Positions 26,508 to 35,605 of a stretch of DNA of 64,000 nt are shown piece by piece; position 1 is the stretch's first letter, and each line of letters opens with the position of its first letter. Source of the DNA: Cyanobacteria bacterium CYA (GTDB lineage Bacteria > Planctomycetota > Phycisphaerae > Phycisphaerales > UBA1924); contig RHKP01000002.1 in NCBI GenBank assembly GCA_008363215.1, positions 124,001 through 188,000 of the forward strand, given 5' to 3'. A program made the translations under genes and the position numbers. A model generated the notes under the pieces. That model was not told the DNA's origin and did no database searches. It worked only from the letters and a program-made list of their open reading frames with translations.

Positions 26508-28664
26508 TCAGTCCTGCGGCAGTCCGTATTCGCACCAGCGTCGGGTCACCAGATCGCGGGTGCCGCGGTCCATTTCGAGGATCGGAGGCCACGCGCGGAC
26601 AGGCAGGGGATAGCCGTCGTGGACGTGCTTGGGCGTGGCGTCGAAGAGGGCCACGTGCCGGTCACGGACCTGGACGATGCGCATGTCGCGGACGAAGTCG
26701 GCGTTCGCGCCGAGGCAGAACATGGCCTGGTCGAAGTCGCGCGGGTCGACGCCGGAACCGAGCACGACGACGAACGAGGGCGGCGGCGGCGACGAAGCGC
26801 CAAGAACGGCGGTGACGCGGTCGAGCAGATCGCGCAGGGCGCGGTAGCCGCTCAGGCTCGTGGACAGGAACGCCCAACCCCGGGTCTCAGGCGGGCAGGC
26901 GGCCTGGGTCACGCCGGAAACGCCGGCGAGCAGCGACACGAGTGAGGCCAGATCGGCATCGTCGGGCACGACGCGCGGGACTCGTGGACGCCCGTCGATG
27001 GATTCGTCGGGCAGTTTGGGCGTGCAGTCGAAGGCGAGTTTTCCTCCGGCGGCCAGCCACGGTGCGGCGTGATCGAGGATGTCGAGCGCACCGACCTGCT
27101 GGAGGAGGTCGCGTGAAGGATCGGCATGCACGGCGGCGGCACGGAGCACGGCGGGCGTGTCATGGACGTCCACATCGTGATCAACCACGAAGACAATCTT
27201 GGTCCAGGCCATCTGCCCGGCACCCCAGACGGCGTTGATGGCGCGGCGTGCGTGGAGCGGGAAGGCCTTGTGAATCTGCACGAATGCGGCGTTGTGGAAG
27301 GCGCCGAACATGGGCAGGTCGTAGTCCTCGATGTCAGGCGCGACGGTGCGCAGCAGCGGGAGCATGATGCGTTCGGTGGCCTTGCCGAGGTAGTAGTCCT
27401 CCTGCGGGGGCAGTCCGACGATGGTGGTCGGGTAGATCGCGTCGCGGCGATGGGTGACGGCGGTGACTTCCATGACCGGATAGCGGTCGGGCATGGAATA
27501 GAACCCGGTGTGATCGCCGAAGGGGCCTTCGAAGACAGCGCCCGGGCCGAGCGGCCCGGCGTCGGATTGGCGCGGATCCCAGCCCGGGAAACCCGCGTCG
27601 GTCCGGACGTATCCCTCGATGATGATCTCAGAGTCGGCGGGCACCCAGATCGGTACAGTCGCGGCCCGACAGAGTCGCACGCCGCGGCCCTGGAGGAAGC
27701 CGGCCATCAACAGTTCGGAGATGCCGGGCGGGAGGGGGCAGGTGGCCGCGTAGGGCATGACGCTTGATCCGCCCAGGGCGATGGCGACGGGCATGGGCTG
27801 CCCGAGTCTTTTCCAACTTCGCCAGTGGGAGGCTCCGTCGTGATGCATGTGCCAGTGCATCGCCAGGCGGTCGCGAGCGAGCAACTGCATGCGGTACATG
27901 CCGATGTTGTGAGAGGAAGGGGCTCGGGCGTCGCGATCGTCGGCGTGGACCGAGTGGACGCCGGCAAGGGTGACGAAGCGCCCTCGGAACTGCTGGTTCC
28001 AGGTCGGCTCGTCCATGCCGTGGCGAGCGGCCGATTGGGCGTTGGCGTCGGGCGGGTAGCCGACGGATTCGAAGTCGCCGTCGAGAGGCCAGCAGCGGAT
28101 AAGCGGGATTCGGGTCAGGTCGATCTGGGCGCCGGTGCGGACGATTTCCTGGCAGGGCCCGCGGGACTTGAGGCGTTTGGGCCCGATGCGGGTGAGCGGC
28201 GCGAACTGGCGGAGTTTTTCGACGCCTTCGGCAAAGGAGCGCGGAGGCTGGGGCTTGACGAGGGCGTCGATGCGGGAGGAGATGGACTCGAAACCGTCGT
28301 TGACGGGCGGCCTGGAGGCGGGATGCGGGGCGGCCTCGGACCACGGGCGGGACACCCGTGCCACCGAATCGTGCGCGTCGCAGCCGAGGGCGATTTCCAT
28401 GCGGCGGTAGGAGCCGAAGGCATTGATAAGGACGGGGAAGTCCGAGCCTTCGACGCGTTCGAAGAGCAGGGCCGGTCCACCGCGGTCGAAGAACCGTGGG
28501 TCGTTGCGTCGGGCCGAGATTGAGGGGAGCGAGGGTGCACGCGACTTGCTGACTCGATCAGTGATCTCAGCGATTTCGAGTACGGGGGACACGGAGGTCC
28601 GGATGCGGACGAGTTCGCCGGCTCGTTCGAGGGCGGCGACGAAGGAGGCGAGGTCGGGATACAT
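26508..28664 (-). CDS. UbiD family decarboxylase, long form
   Basis: A 718-residue member of the UbiD (prenylated-FMN dependent) decarboxylases. Typical motifs are LINAFGSYRRMEIALG near residues 90-105, the NIGMYRMQ and MHHDGASHWR segments, and FEGPFGDHTGFYS (about 375-387), where the active-site Glu/Arg/Glu set lies. Length exceeds E. coli UbiD (497) because of an N-terminal linker and a long C-terminal tail. Function in ubiquinone, menaquinone (futalosine) or aromatic-acid metabolism cannot be decided; no UbiX is in the window. ATG 28664 begins the conserved domain; the open frame to 28940 runs over the methyltransferase gene and is rejected. Confidence 0.87.
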   Translation of the reverse strand: MYPDLASFVAALERAGELVRIRTSVSPVLEIAEITDRVSKSRAPSLPSISARRNDPRFFDRGGPALLFERVEGSDFPVLINAFGSYRRMEIALGCDAHDSVARVSRPWSEAAPHPASRPPVNDGFESISSRIDALVKPQPPRSFAEGVEKLRQFAPLTRIGPKRLKSRGPCQEIVRTGAQIDLTRIPLIRCWPLDGDFESVGYPPDANAQSAARHGMDEPTWNQQFRGRFVTLAGVHSVHADDRDARAPSSHNIGMYRMQLLARDRLAMHWHMHHDGASHWRSWKRLGQPMPVAIALGGSSVMPYAATCPLPPGISELLMAGFLQGRGVRLCRAATVPIWVPADSEIIIEGYVRTDAGFPGWDPRQSDAGPLGPGAVFEGPFGDHTGFYSMPDRYPVMEVTAVTHRRDAIYPTTIVGLPPQEDYYLGKATERIMLPLLRTVAPDIEDYDLPMFGAFHNAAFVQIHKAFPLHARRAINAVWGAGQMAWTKIVFVVDHDVDVHDTPAVLRAAAVHADPSRDLLQQVGALDILDHAAPWLAAGGKLAFDCTPKLPDESIDGRPRVPRVVPDDADLASLVSLLAGVSGVTQAACPPETRGWAFLSTSLSGYRALRDLLDRVTAVLGASSPPPPSFVVVLGSGVDPRDFDQAMFCLGANADFVRDMRIVQVRDRHVALFDATPKHVHDGYPLPVRAWPPILEMDRGTRDLVTRRWCEYGLPQD

Positions 28665-28671
28665 TGTGTCA

Positions 28672-28699
28672 AGCGTATGTCCAAACCGAAGCAGACCAA
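28672..28699 (-). promoter_or_regulatory. Probable promoter of the ubiD-family gene
   Basis: On the minus strand TTGGTC (28699-28694), a 16-nt spacer and TACGCT (28677-28672) are followed by 7 nt and the ATG at 28664. The -35 lies inside the divergent methyltransferase gene, and its own -10 candidate (TACATT, 28660-28665) overlaps the ubiD start codon. Transcripts of both genes would be nearly leaderless. Confidence 0.4.
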
Positions 28700-29339
28700 T
28701 CCGACCGACAGACCGATCCACGCTTTCGCGGCGACGCGGGACTGGCCGGGGTACTTCGCCGCCAGCGCCGGGCGTCCGCCGCGTGACACGCTGCTGGGAG
28801 CGCTTGATCGCTTCGAGGCCGAGGGCGTGCCCGGCGGGTGTGAGGAAGCGCCCCTGGCGGTGGACCTTGGGTGCGGGGAGGGGCGTGACACGGCCGAACT
28901 GCTGCGGCGCGGGTGGCGGGTCGTTGCGATCGACGGGCACGAGGAGGCTTTTGCGCGGATCAAGCAGCGGACGGACATCAAGCGATGGGATCGGCTGGAG
29001 ATGCGGCTGTCGGCGTTTGAGGAGTGCCAGATTCCTGCGTGCCGGTTGTTGAACGCGAGTTTCTCACTGCCGTTCTGTGAGCCGGCGCGCTTCGCGGGGC
29101 TGTGGAAGGTGCTGACGCTGGCGATCGTGCCGGGGGGGCGATTTGCCGGGCAGTTGTTCGGGGATCGGGACTCGTGGGCGAAACTTCCGGACCGGTCTCA
29201 CCAAACAAGAGATGAGGTGGATCGCCTGTTCAAGCCCTTTGAGATCGAGTTGCTTGAGGAAGAGGAGCGGGACGGGGCAGATTGCAGCGGGACGGGCAAG
29301 CGCTGGCACGTGTTCCACATCATTGCGCGAAAGGTCTGA
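28677..29339 (+). CDS. SAM-dependent methyltransferase, TehB-like
   Basis: A 220-residue class I methyltransferase. The SAM motif is LAVDLGCGEGRDTAELLRRG (about 60-79), with the acidic end of strand 2 in VVAIDGHEEAF and motif post-I NASFSLPF at about 125. The closest general pattern is the TehB/tellurite-resistance-like group, which methylates small molecules, but substrate is open. The gene is divergent from ubiD (12 nt between start codons) and lies 1 nt before the ABC transporter ATPase gene, so it is probably the first gene of that operon. Confidence 0.8.
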   Translation: MSKPKQTNPTDRPIHAFAATRDWPGYFAASAGRPPRDTLLGALDRFEAEGVPGGCEEAPLAVDLGCGEGRDTAELLRRGWRVVAIDGHEEAFARIKQRTDIKRWDRLEMRLSAFEECQIPACRLLNASFSLPFCEPARFAGLWKVLTLAIVPGGRFAGQLFGDRDSWAKLPDRSHQTRDEVDRLFKPFEIELLEEEERDGADCSGTGKRWHVFHIIARKV

Positions 29340-29340
29340 G

Positions 29341-30321
29341 ATGAGCCAGGGGGAAGGGGACTGGGCACTGGATCTGTCGCACGTGGCCAAGACGTTTCGC
29401 GGCGGCGTACAGGCGCTGCGCGGGATCGAGATGCGCGTGTGGCGGGGCGAGGTGTTCGGGTTGCTCGGCCCCAACGGGGCGGGCAAGAGCACGCTGATCA
29501 AGATACTGATGACCGTGATCCGCCCGAGCCGGTGCGAGGGGACGATCCTGGGGCGCCGCGTGGGCGATCAGAGCGTGCTCGCTCGCGTGGGATATCTGCC
29601 CGAACATCACCGGTTTCCTGACTATCTCACGGCCCGGCAGTTGCTGCATTACGTCGGCGCGATGGGCAAGATCAACCGGAAGGAGCGGGTGCAACGAATC
29701 GGCAAACTGCTCGACATGGTCGACATGACCGACTGGGCTGACAAGAAACTGGGGTCGTTCTCCAAGGGCATGAGGCAGCGTGTGGGGCTGGCGCAGGCGC
29801 TGTGCAACGATCCGGACCTGGTGCTGCTCGACGAGCCGACCGACGGCGTCGACCCGGTGGGACGGCGCGACATCCGCAAGATCGTGGCGCGGCTGAGGGA
29901 TGAGGGAAAGACGGTCTTTTTGAACAGCCACCTGCTGAGCGAACTGGAGATGGTGTGCGAGCGAGTGGCGATCCTGCTGCGCGGCGAGGTGCGGCTGCAG
30001 GGGACGATGAGCGAGTTGATTGACCGGCGTGCGGGGTATCGCATCAGGCTGGGTTGTGATGATGACGTGGAAGTCGGGCGGGCGGCGGTGAGTGCGGCCT
30101 TGCCCGGGGGCGTGGAAGTGCGGGAGCGGGAACTGGTGTTCAAGACGGCCGAGGCGAAGGAGGTGCAGCCGGCGATCGACGCGCTGCGGCAGCGGGGATT
30201 CACGATTTCGCACTGCTGGGTACACAAGCCGACGCTGGAGGATTTGTTTCTGGAGGCGGTGGTTGATCCGGAGACGGGGCAGCCGATGCACGTGGGCGCG
30301 GCGCGGAAGGGGAAGGGCTGA
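29341..30321 (+). CDS. ABC transporter ATP-binding protein
   Basis: A 326-residue ATPase of the multidrug/lipid exporter class (CcmA/NatA-like). Walker A is GPNGAGKST (43-51), the signature motif is the variant FSKGMRQ, and Walker B plus D-loop is LVLLDEPTDGVDP, with the switch His in FLNSHLLSE. A C-terminal extension of about 100 residues is usual for this class. ATG 29341 follows the methyltransferase stop by 1 nt. Its TGA overlaps the ATG of the permease gene, giving a standard ATPase-permease pair. Confidence 0.93.
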   Translation: MSQGEGDWALDLSHVAKTFRGGVQALRGIEMRVWRGEVFGLLGPNGAGKSTLIKILMTVIRPSRCEGTILGRRVGDQSVLARVGYLPEHHRFPDYLTARQLLHYVGAMGKINRKERVQRIGKLLDMVDMTDWADKKLGSFSKGMRQRVGLAQALCNDPDLVLLDEPTDGVDPVGRRDIRKIVARLRDEGKTVFLNSHLLSELEMVCERVAILLRGEVRLQGTMSELIDRRAGYRIRLGCDDDVEVGRAAVSAALPGGVEVRERELVFKTAEAKEVQPAIDALRQRGFTISHCWVHKPTLEDLFLEAVVDPETGQPMHVGAARKGKG

Positions 30322-31490
30322 TGCTCACGCAGACCTGGGCGATGCTGGTGGATGCGTATCGGGAGTTGTGCGCGCGGAAGTTGTTCTGGATTACGATGGG
30401 GATTTCGGCGCTCGTCGTGTTGATCTTCGCGGCGATCGGGATCGATGAGAAGGGCATGTCGATCCTGTGGTTCCGCGTGCCGTTCGGCGGAGCGGCCGAG
30501 GACCTGCTCTCGAAGAAGATGTTCTACGTGGCGTTGTTCCAGGGATGGGGAGTCACGTTGTGGCTGGGCATCATCGCGTCCATCCTGGCGCTGGTGACGA
30601 CGGCGGGCTTCTTTCCGAGCATGGTTGAGGCCGGCTCGATCGAGGTCCACCTGTCGAAGCCGATATCGAGGCTACGCCTGTTTCTGACCAGGTATTTTGC
30701 CGGATTGCTGTTCGTGGCGATCCAGGTCGGCGTGTTCACGACGGCGAGTTTCTTCGTGCTCGGGCTGCGGGGCGGGGTGTGGCTCCCGTCGGTATTCCTG
30801 GCGATACCGATCGTGGTGGTGTTCTTCAGTTATCTGTTTTCTTTCTGCGTGCTGGTCGGCGTGTGGATGCGTTCGACCATGCCGGCGCTGCTGCTCACAC
30901 TGCTGTTCTGGTTTTCGCTGTACATCTTGAACACAGGTGATTTCATCCTGGTGGGGTTCAGAGAAGGCAACCGGGAAATAGTGGAGGCCCGGGCGGCCCG
31001 CATCGAGCGGATGGAGCGAAACGCGCGGAAGAGCATCGTCGAGTTGAAGGCGTCGGAGGGCGTGGAAAACTATGAGCCGACGGATGAGGAAATCGTCGCG
31101 ACGATGCCGTTGCTCGCCCGCGAGCGTGCAGTCCAGAAAGACGACATGGAGTCGGTGCGTGCGCTCGAACAGTGGACCAGGTGGATCTATCGAGCCAAGT
31201 CGCTGATGCCCAAGACGAGCGAGACGGTGGCGCTTCTCGATCGCTGGCTCATTCCGGCGGACGAGCGGGTGGAAGCGCAGATCCGCGCCAAGGCCGAATT
31301 TCAGGCAAAGGCTTCAAGCCGCAATGGGCGGGAGAATACAGAGGACGATCTTCCCGAGGGGATGAACCCGTTTGCGATCAAGCAGGAGATGGAGTCTCGC
31401 AGCGTGCTCTGGGTGCTGGGGACGTCGCTGCTGCACGAGGCGGTCGTGCTTGCGCTGGCGAGTTTCATCTTCGTGCGTCGCGACTATTGA
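30321..31490 (+). CDS. ABC transporter permease, ABC-2 type
   Basis: A 389-residue membrane protein with about six hydrophobic segments (near residues 20-40, 75-98, 125-150, 153-175, 185-205 and 365-385). Between the fifth and sixth lies a charged, mostly helical extracytoplasmic region of about 150 residues (MERNARKSIVELKASEG). This layout is that of ABC-2 exporters. The start codon overlaps the ATPase stop (TGATG). Substrate is unknown. Confidence 0.88.
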   Translation: MLTQTWAMLVDAYRELCARKLFWITMGISALVVLIFAAIGIDEKGMSILWFRVPFGGAAEDLLSKKMFYVALFQGWGVTLWLGIIASILALVTTAGFFPSMVEAGSIEVHLSKPISRLRLFLTRYFAGLLFVAIQVGVFTTASFFVLGLRGGVWLPSVFLAIPIVVVFFSYLFSFCVLVGVWMRSTMPALLLTLLFWFSLYILNTGDFILVGFREGNREIVEARAARIERMERNARKSIVELKASEGVENYEPTDEEIVATMPLLARERAVQKDDMESVRALEQWTRWIYRAKSLMPKTSETVALLDRWLIPADERVEAQIRAKAEFQAKASSRNGRENTEDDLPEGMNPFAIKQEMESRSVLWVLGTSLLHEAVVLALASFIFVRRDY

Positions 31491-31542
31491 CGACGCACCG
31501 CCTGAAGCATGAGCCCTCACGCTTCCTGGCCGGGGGGACGGA

Positions 31543-31883
31543 ATGGCCGGACGATCCAGACGTGAACCAGCAGAGGCAACGTCGCGTTCCAAGCCCGTGG
31601 GCAAGAGGCCCGTTGTCGACCGGTGCATTGAGGAGATTGCGCGTCTGAGGGATCTGATCGAGCAGGCTGCCCCGCAGGCCGTCGAAGAGGTAAAGTGGCG
31701 CGAGCCGTCGAACGGGGTGCAGGGCGTTCGGATGTGGCCGGATCACGGCATCATCTGCGCGGGAGAGGCCTGCAGAGACAAGGTGAAAGGGCGTTCGCAC
31801 GCGGAGCGGCGATCGACGAACGCCGGTTGAGGGCGCGGATCCGTTCGGCGGGCTCTGTGCCGGGCGAGCAACTGTTCCCGTGA
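31543..31883 (+). pseudogene. DUF1801-type protein, frameshifted remnant
   Basis: Residues about 25-75 of the first frame (IARLRDLIEQAAPQAVEEVKW, then MWPDHGIICAGEACRDKVK) follow the pattern of DUF1801 proteins. After VK the frame reads nonsense, while the next frame continues with AFARGAAIDE, which is the expected continuation of the family. A one- or two-base indel near 31785 therefore broke the gene; the second frame runs to a stop at 31883 and lacks the family C-terminus. It follows the ABC permease gene. Confidence 0.65.
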
Positions 31884-32049
31884 AGACTGACGGGCGATCA
31901 TCGAATTCGACCGCGCACACAGAGGCGGGTGGCCTTCGGGCTGGTTCTCGGTTACGCTGCGGCGTATCGGGGCGGCATGCGCCTTTTCGCTATGCTGAGT
32001 CGGGCGGGGGCGCCCGGGCTTGTCCAACCTGCCGATCGTGAGGAGAACC

Positions 32050-33429
32050 ATGAATAGTCCGAAGACGCGTCGCGAGTTCCTGAACCAGGCCGGAGGTTTC
32101 ACAGCAGCGACGCTGCTGGCCGCCCGCGGCATGGGGGGCGTTCACCGCAGCGGCGACGAAACGATCCACGTGGCGCTGGTCGGTTGCGGCGGGCGCGGCA
32201 CCGGGGCTGCCCATGATGCGATGTCCGTGAATCGCGGTCCGGTGCGCCTGGTGGCCATGGCTGACGTGTTCGCAGATCGTCTGAACTCGAGTTACGACGC
32301 GCTCTCGAAGTCCGACTCGTCGAAGATGGACGTTGCCGCCGATCGCCGCTTCATCGGATTTGACGGGTACAAGCACGCGATGGACGCGCTGCGCCCGGGC
32401 GACGTGGTCATCCTCGCAACGCCTCCGGCCTTCCGCTGGGTCCACTTCTCCTACGCGATTGAAAGAGGCTTAAACGTGTTCATGGAAAAGCCATTGACGG
32501 TAGACGGACCGAGCACGCGGAGAATGCTCGAACTGGCTCGCACTTCCGAGCAGAAGAACCTGAAGGTCGCGGTTGGGTTGATGGCCCGGCACAGCCGCGC
32601 GTTTCAGGAACTTGCCCGGCGTGTGCAGGACGGCGAACTGGGCGAGATTGTCTCACAGTACGGGTATCGGATGCAGGGCCCGATCGTGACGTTCCGCTCG
32701 CTGCCCAAGCCGGCGGACATTACCGACCTCGAATACCAGATCCGGCGCTTCCACAGTTTCCTGTGGGCCAGCGGCGGCGCTTTCAATGACTTTTTCATCC
32801 ACATCATCGACCAGTTGTGCTGGATGAAGGGCTCATGGCCGGTCAAGGCCCAGGGCAACGGCGGGCGGCACTATCGCTTCAGTGAAGACGGTGTGCCCTA
32901 CGTCGATCAGAACTTCGACTCCTACTCCATCGAGTACACCTACGCCGACGGCACCAAGATGATGTTCAACGGGCGCAACATCGAGGGCTGCCAGGAGCGC
33001 TTCTCCAGCCACATGCACGGGACCAGGGGCTCGGCGATCGTGTCGAGCAACGGCGACTACGGGCTGCCCTCACGCATCCACAGCCGCCCGGACTTCGGGC
33101 GAGAGAGCATCGTGTGGAACTCTGAAGTGGCGCCGGCGGAACGCAACCCGTACCAGAACGAATGGAATGATTATGTCGATGCGATCCGCGACGGACAGCC
33201 GTACAACGAGGCCAGGCGCGGCATCGAGGCAAGTCTGGTGTGCAACATGGGCCGCATGAGCGCGCACACGGGTCGAGACATCGGCTTCCAGGAAGCGTTG
33301 CAGTGTGAGCACGAGTTCGGCCCGGGCGTGGCCGAGTTGATCGTGGGCGGTCCGTCGCCGCTGCAACCCGGTGCAGACGGGAGGTACCCGGTGCCGCGGC
33401 CCGGAGTGCTGGCGGATCGGGAGTATTGA
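32050..33429 (+). CDS. Gfo/Idh/MocA family oxidoreductase, Tat-exported
   Basis: A 459-residue paralogue of the oxidoreductase at 463. It has a twin-arginine signal (TRREFLNQAG), a Rossmann motif in ALVGCGGRGTGAAHD and the EKP motif in FMEKPLTVDG. Both paralogues share the GFDGYKHAMDA/GFDAYQKLLAI region and an HIIDQLCW/HIHNIDVCNW segment, so they probably use related substrates. ATG 32050 has AGGAG (32041-32045) upstream. Here the gene stands alone, with no TIM-barrel partner. Confidence 0.9.
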   Translation: MNSPKTRREFLNQAGGFTAATLLAARGMGGVHRSGDETIHVALVGCGGRGTGAAHDAMSVNRGPVRLVAMADVFADRLNSSYDALSKSDSSKMDVAADRRFIGFDGYKHAMDALRPGDVVILATPPAFRWVHFSYAIERGLNVFMEKPLTVDGPSTRRMLELARTSEQKNLKVAVGLMARHSRAFQELARRVQDGELGEIVSQYGYRMQGPIVTFRSLPKPADITDLEYQIRRFHSFLWASGGAFNDFFIHIIDQLCWMKGSWPVKAQGNGGRHYRFSEDGVPYVDQNFDSYSIEYTYADGTKMMFNGRNIEGCQERFSSHMHGTRGSAIVSSNGDYGLPSRIHSRPDFGRESIVWNSEVAPAERNPYQNEWNDYVDAIRDGQPYNEARRGIEASLVCNMGRMSAHTGRDIGFQEALQCEHEFGPGVAELIVGGPSPLQPGADGRYPVPRPGVLADREY

Positions 33430-33481
33430 GATGAGGACAGGCGGGTGACACAGGACGAAGCGAGGCGATCGCGAAAGTGTC

Positions 33482-34972
33482 TTACGCCGCGTCTGTGGTG
33501 ATGAGGTGGAGGCTGATCGTGCCGGGCAGGCCTCGCGATTCGGCGCGGCGGATGCGGGTCAGTTCGCGGATGACGCGGTGCAGCATGACGCTGTCCTGGT
33601 CGCGGCCGAGCAGCCAGCCGGAATAGCGCAGGTCTTCCAGCAGGTCGTCGCGCAAGAATTCGAGACGCTCGTAGGGGTGCTGGGCAGCGAGCAGGCAGAT
33701 ACCAGCGGCGATGCGGCCGAGGGTCAGGGGCCCGCTGCCACCAAGCGAGATCTCGGACTGCACGAAACCGGCCTGGTCCACGACGATCTGGTCGGTGGAG
33801 GAGCGCACGAGCGGATCGGCTTCGAGCAGAGCCTGGATTGCGGCGTCATCGTCGTAGTTGGCAAAGCGCACGGCCGCCAGTCGAAGCCACGTCTCCGGAC
33901 GATTGCGCACGAACGGCGCCACGGCTTCGAGCAGCGAGCGGCGCTCGGCCATGGGAACGCGGGCGCCGGGCGTGACCAGCCAGGCACAGACGACCGAGGC
34001 GGCGGTGCGTTCGAGCGTCGAGGCGTCAGTCGGATCGCGTGCGGACAGAGTCTGGGCAATCCGGCGCATGGCCCGGACGCGAAAAGCGCCCGGGTCGATG
34101 TGCGAAGGATCTTCCTCGCCGTCGAGAGGCATGCGTCCGAAGAAGCGGTCGGAGAGGGTGAGTCGAGCCGGGAAGCGCGCCTGTGCGGCTGCGGCCACCA
34201 GCATGGAGGTCACCAGGGGGTCGTGGGCATCGGCGCCCGGGAGCAGGGTGATGGTCAGTTGCGCGGGGTCAACGTGATGAGGAAAGACGCTGGCGAAGGA
34301 AAGCGGGCGCGGGGTGGACCAGTCAAACCAGGTGGCGGGTCGGCGGTCGCGTTCGGGGATGTTCGCCACGCCGCCGCGCATGCCGTCGTGCCGGAACACC
34401 AGGTCGAGGCGGGCCGCAGAAGCCGACGAGGATCGGCCCTCGTCGAGGGCGCGCCAGCATACGGGGACGGCGGCTTCGTGCGTTGTGATGGAACGCGTCA
34501 TGTCGACGGGTGCGGCGATGCCGATGCGAAGCGGGGCTGCCAGTTCGGGGCGGCGGTCCAGAGCGCAGGCGACGGCTTCTCGCAGTTGATCGGGGGAGCG
34601 TGGCTCAAAGTTCCACGCTGCGACCGTCAGATCGGCGACCACAGCCCGCGCCGCGACGCCCAGGCGAAGCGCCGGGGCCAGGCGTCGCTGCGTAAGTGGA
34701 GAGAGGTTCAACTTGGCGCCCGCCGGCGTGACCGGAAGGGGGATGGAGGCTTCCAGCAGATCAAGCCAGCCGCGGCGCCAGGCGGCGTAGACGGCGGCGA
34801 TCAGCCACAGCCCGACGGGCAGTCCGAGAAGCGGCCGGGCAAGCCAAGACGCTCCGAGCACAAAGCCGGTGCCGACAACCACGGCCGAGCAGCACAGGAC
34901 AACGGCGGCCGGCGAAAGTCGAACATCAGTCAGCGCCGGTCCGGAACGAAGGGGTCGGTGCGTGGTGGTCAT
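33482..34972 (-). CDS. Membrane protein of unknown function
   Basis: A 496-residue protein. Two transmembrane helices lie near residues 19-36 and 44-65; the rest (about 430 residues) is soluble, Ala/Arg-rich and mostly helical with some beta segments (PLRIGIAAPVDM, LTITLLPGADA). I recognise no domain. ATG 34972 is chosen because the hydrophobic N-terminus follows it; the frame is open to 35485 but that part has no hydrophobic or family features and overlaps the HIT gene. High third-position GC supports coding. Confidence 0.65.
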   Translation of the reverse strand: MTTTHRPLRSGPALTDVRLSPAAVVLCCSAVVVGTGFVLGASWLARPLLGLPVGLWLIAAVYAAWRRGWLDLLEASIPLPVTPAGAKLNLSPLTQRRLAPALRLGVAARAVVADLTVAAWNFEPRSPDQLREAVACALDRRPELAAPLRIGIAAPVDMTRSITTHEAAVPVCWRALDEGRSSSASAARLDLVFRHDGMRGGVANIPERDRRPATWFDWSTPRPLSFASVFPHHVDPAQLTITLLPGADAHDPLVTSMLVAAAAQARFPARLTLSDRFFGRMPLDGEEDPSHIDPGAFRVRAMRRIAQTLSARDPTDASTLERTAASVVCAWLVTPGARVPMAERRSLLEAVAPFVRNRPETWLRLAAVRFANYDDDAAIQALLEADPLVRSSTDQIVVDQAGFVQSEISLGGSGPLTLGRIAAGICLLAAQHPYERLEFLRDDLLEDLRYSGWLLGRDQDSVMLHRVIRELTRIRRAESRGLPGTISLHLITTDAA

Positions 34973-35129
34973 GGGACGAGACAGATCGTCCAGCGTGCGC
35001 GCGAGGATCAGGGTGAGCCGGCAAGCCGCCACGGGCCCGACACGATCTGGGCAGGTCGTGCGGCGGGCGGAGGCATTCTCGGACGCGTGGCCTGAGCGGG
35101 CTGTGAACGCCCGGGCGATCAGTGCCTGC

Positions 35130-35552
35130 CTAGAGGAGGCGCGCAATGCGTCGGCCGAGTTCGGAGGCCTGCTCGGCATCGGCCGAGTGGGTATTCCACT
35201 GCATCGAAAGCCCCGCGCCTCTGGGCCTGCCTTGGAAGCGAGGGATAATGTGAAAGTGGACGTGAGGAACGACCTGTCCGGCGTCCGGGCCGTTGTTGAG
35301 CAGGACGTTGTACGCTTCGGCGCCGGTGGCCTTGCAGATCGCCCGCGCCAGGCGGGGCAGGGCACGACCCAGCGCCGCGGACGATGCGTCGGACAGGGCG
35401 TCGAGCGTTTCGGCAGGCTCCTTGGGGATGAGCAGGGTGTGCCCCTCAGCCAAGGGGTTGATATCGAGGATGGCGATGCAGGCATCGTCCTCGTACACCC
35501 TTTGAGCGGGAATTTCTTTGCGGATGATCTTGCTGAAGATGGAGTCGCTCAT
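35130..35552 (-). CDS. HIT family protein
   Basis: A 140-residue histidine-triad nucleotide hydrolase or transferase. The motif VPHVHFHIIPR holds the three histidines, and the N-terminal IFSKIIRKEIPA and DINPLAEGHTLLIPK are typical of the HinT/HIT group that hydrolyses AMP-linked substrates. Length fits the family. The minus-strand -10-like TATCAT lies 5 nt before ATG 35552, and no Shine-Dalgarno sequence is present. It is divergent from mutL. Confidence 0.93.
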   Translation of the reverse strand: MSDSIFSKIIRKEIPAQRVYEDDACIAILDINPLAEGHTLLIPKEPAETLDALSDASSAALGRALPRLARAICKATGAEAYNVLLNNGPDAGQVVPHVHFHIIPRFQGRPRGAGLSMQWNTHSADAEQASELGRRIARLL

Positions 35553-35592
35553 GCCGGATGATATTCGGACGGGCAGCCGGACCGGCGGCCCG

Positions 35593-35598
35593 TACAAT
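35593..35598 (+). promoter_or_regulatory. Possible -10 element for a leaderless mutL transcript
   Basis: TACAAT lies 7 nt before the mutL ATG, the distance expected between a -10 hexamer and the transcription start. No ribosome-binding site and no good -35 are visible. Confidence 0.35.
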
Positions 35599-35605
35599 CG
35601 GCGGC

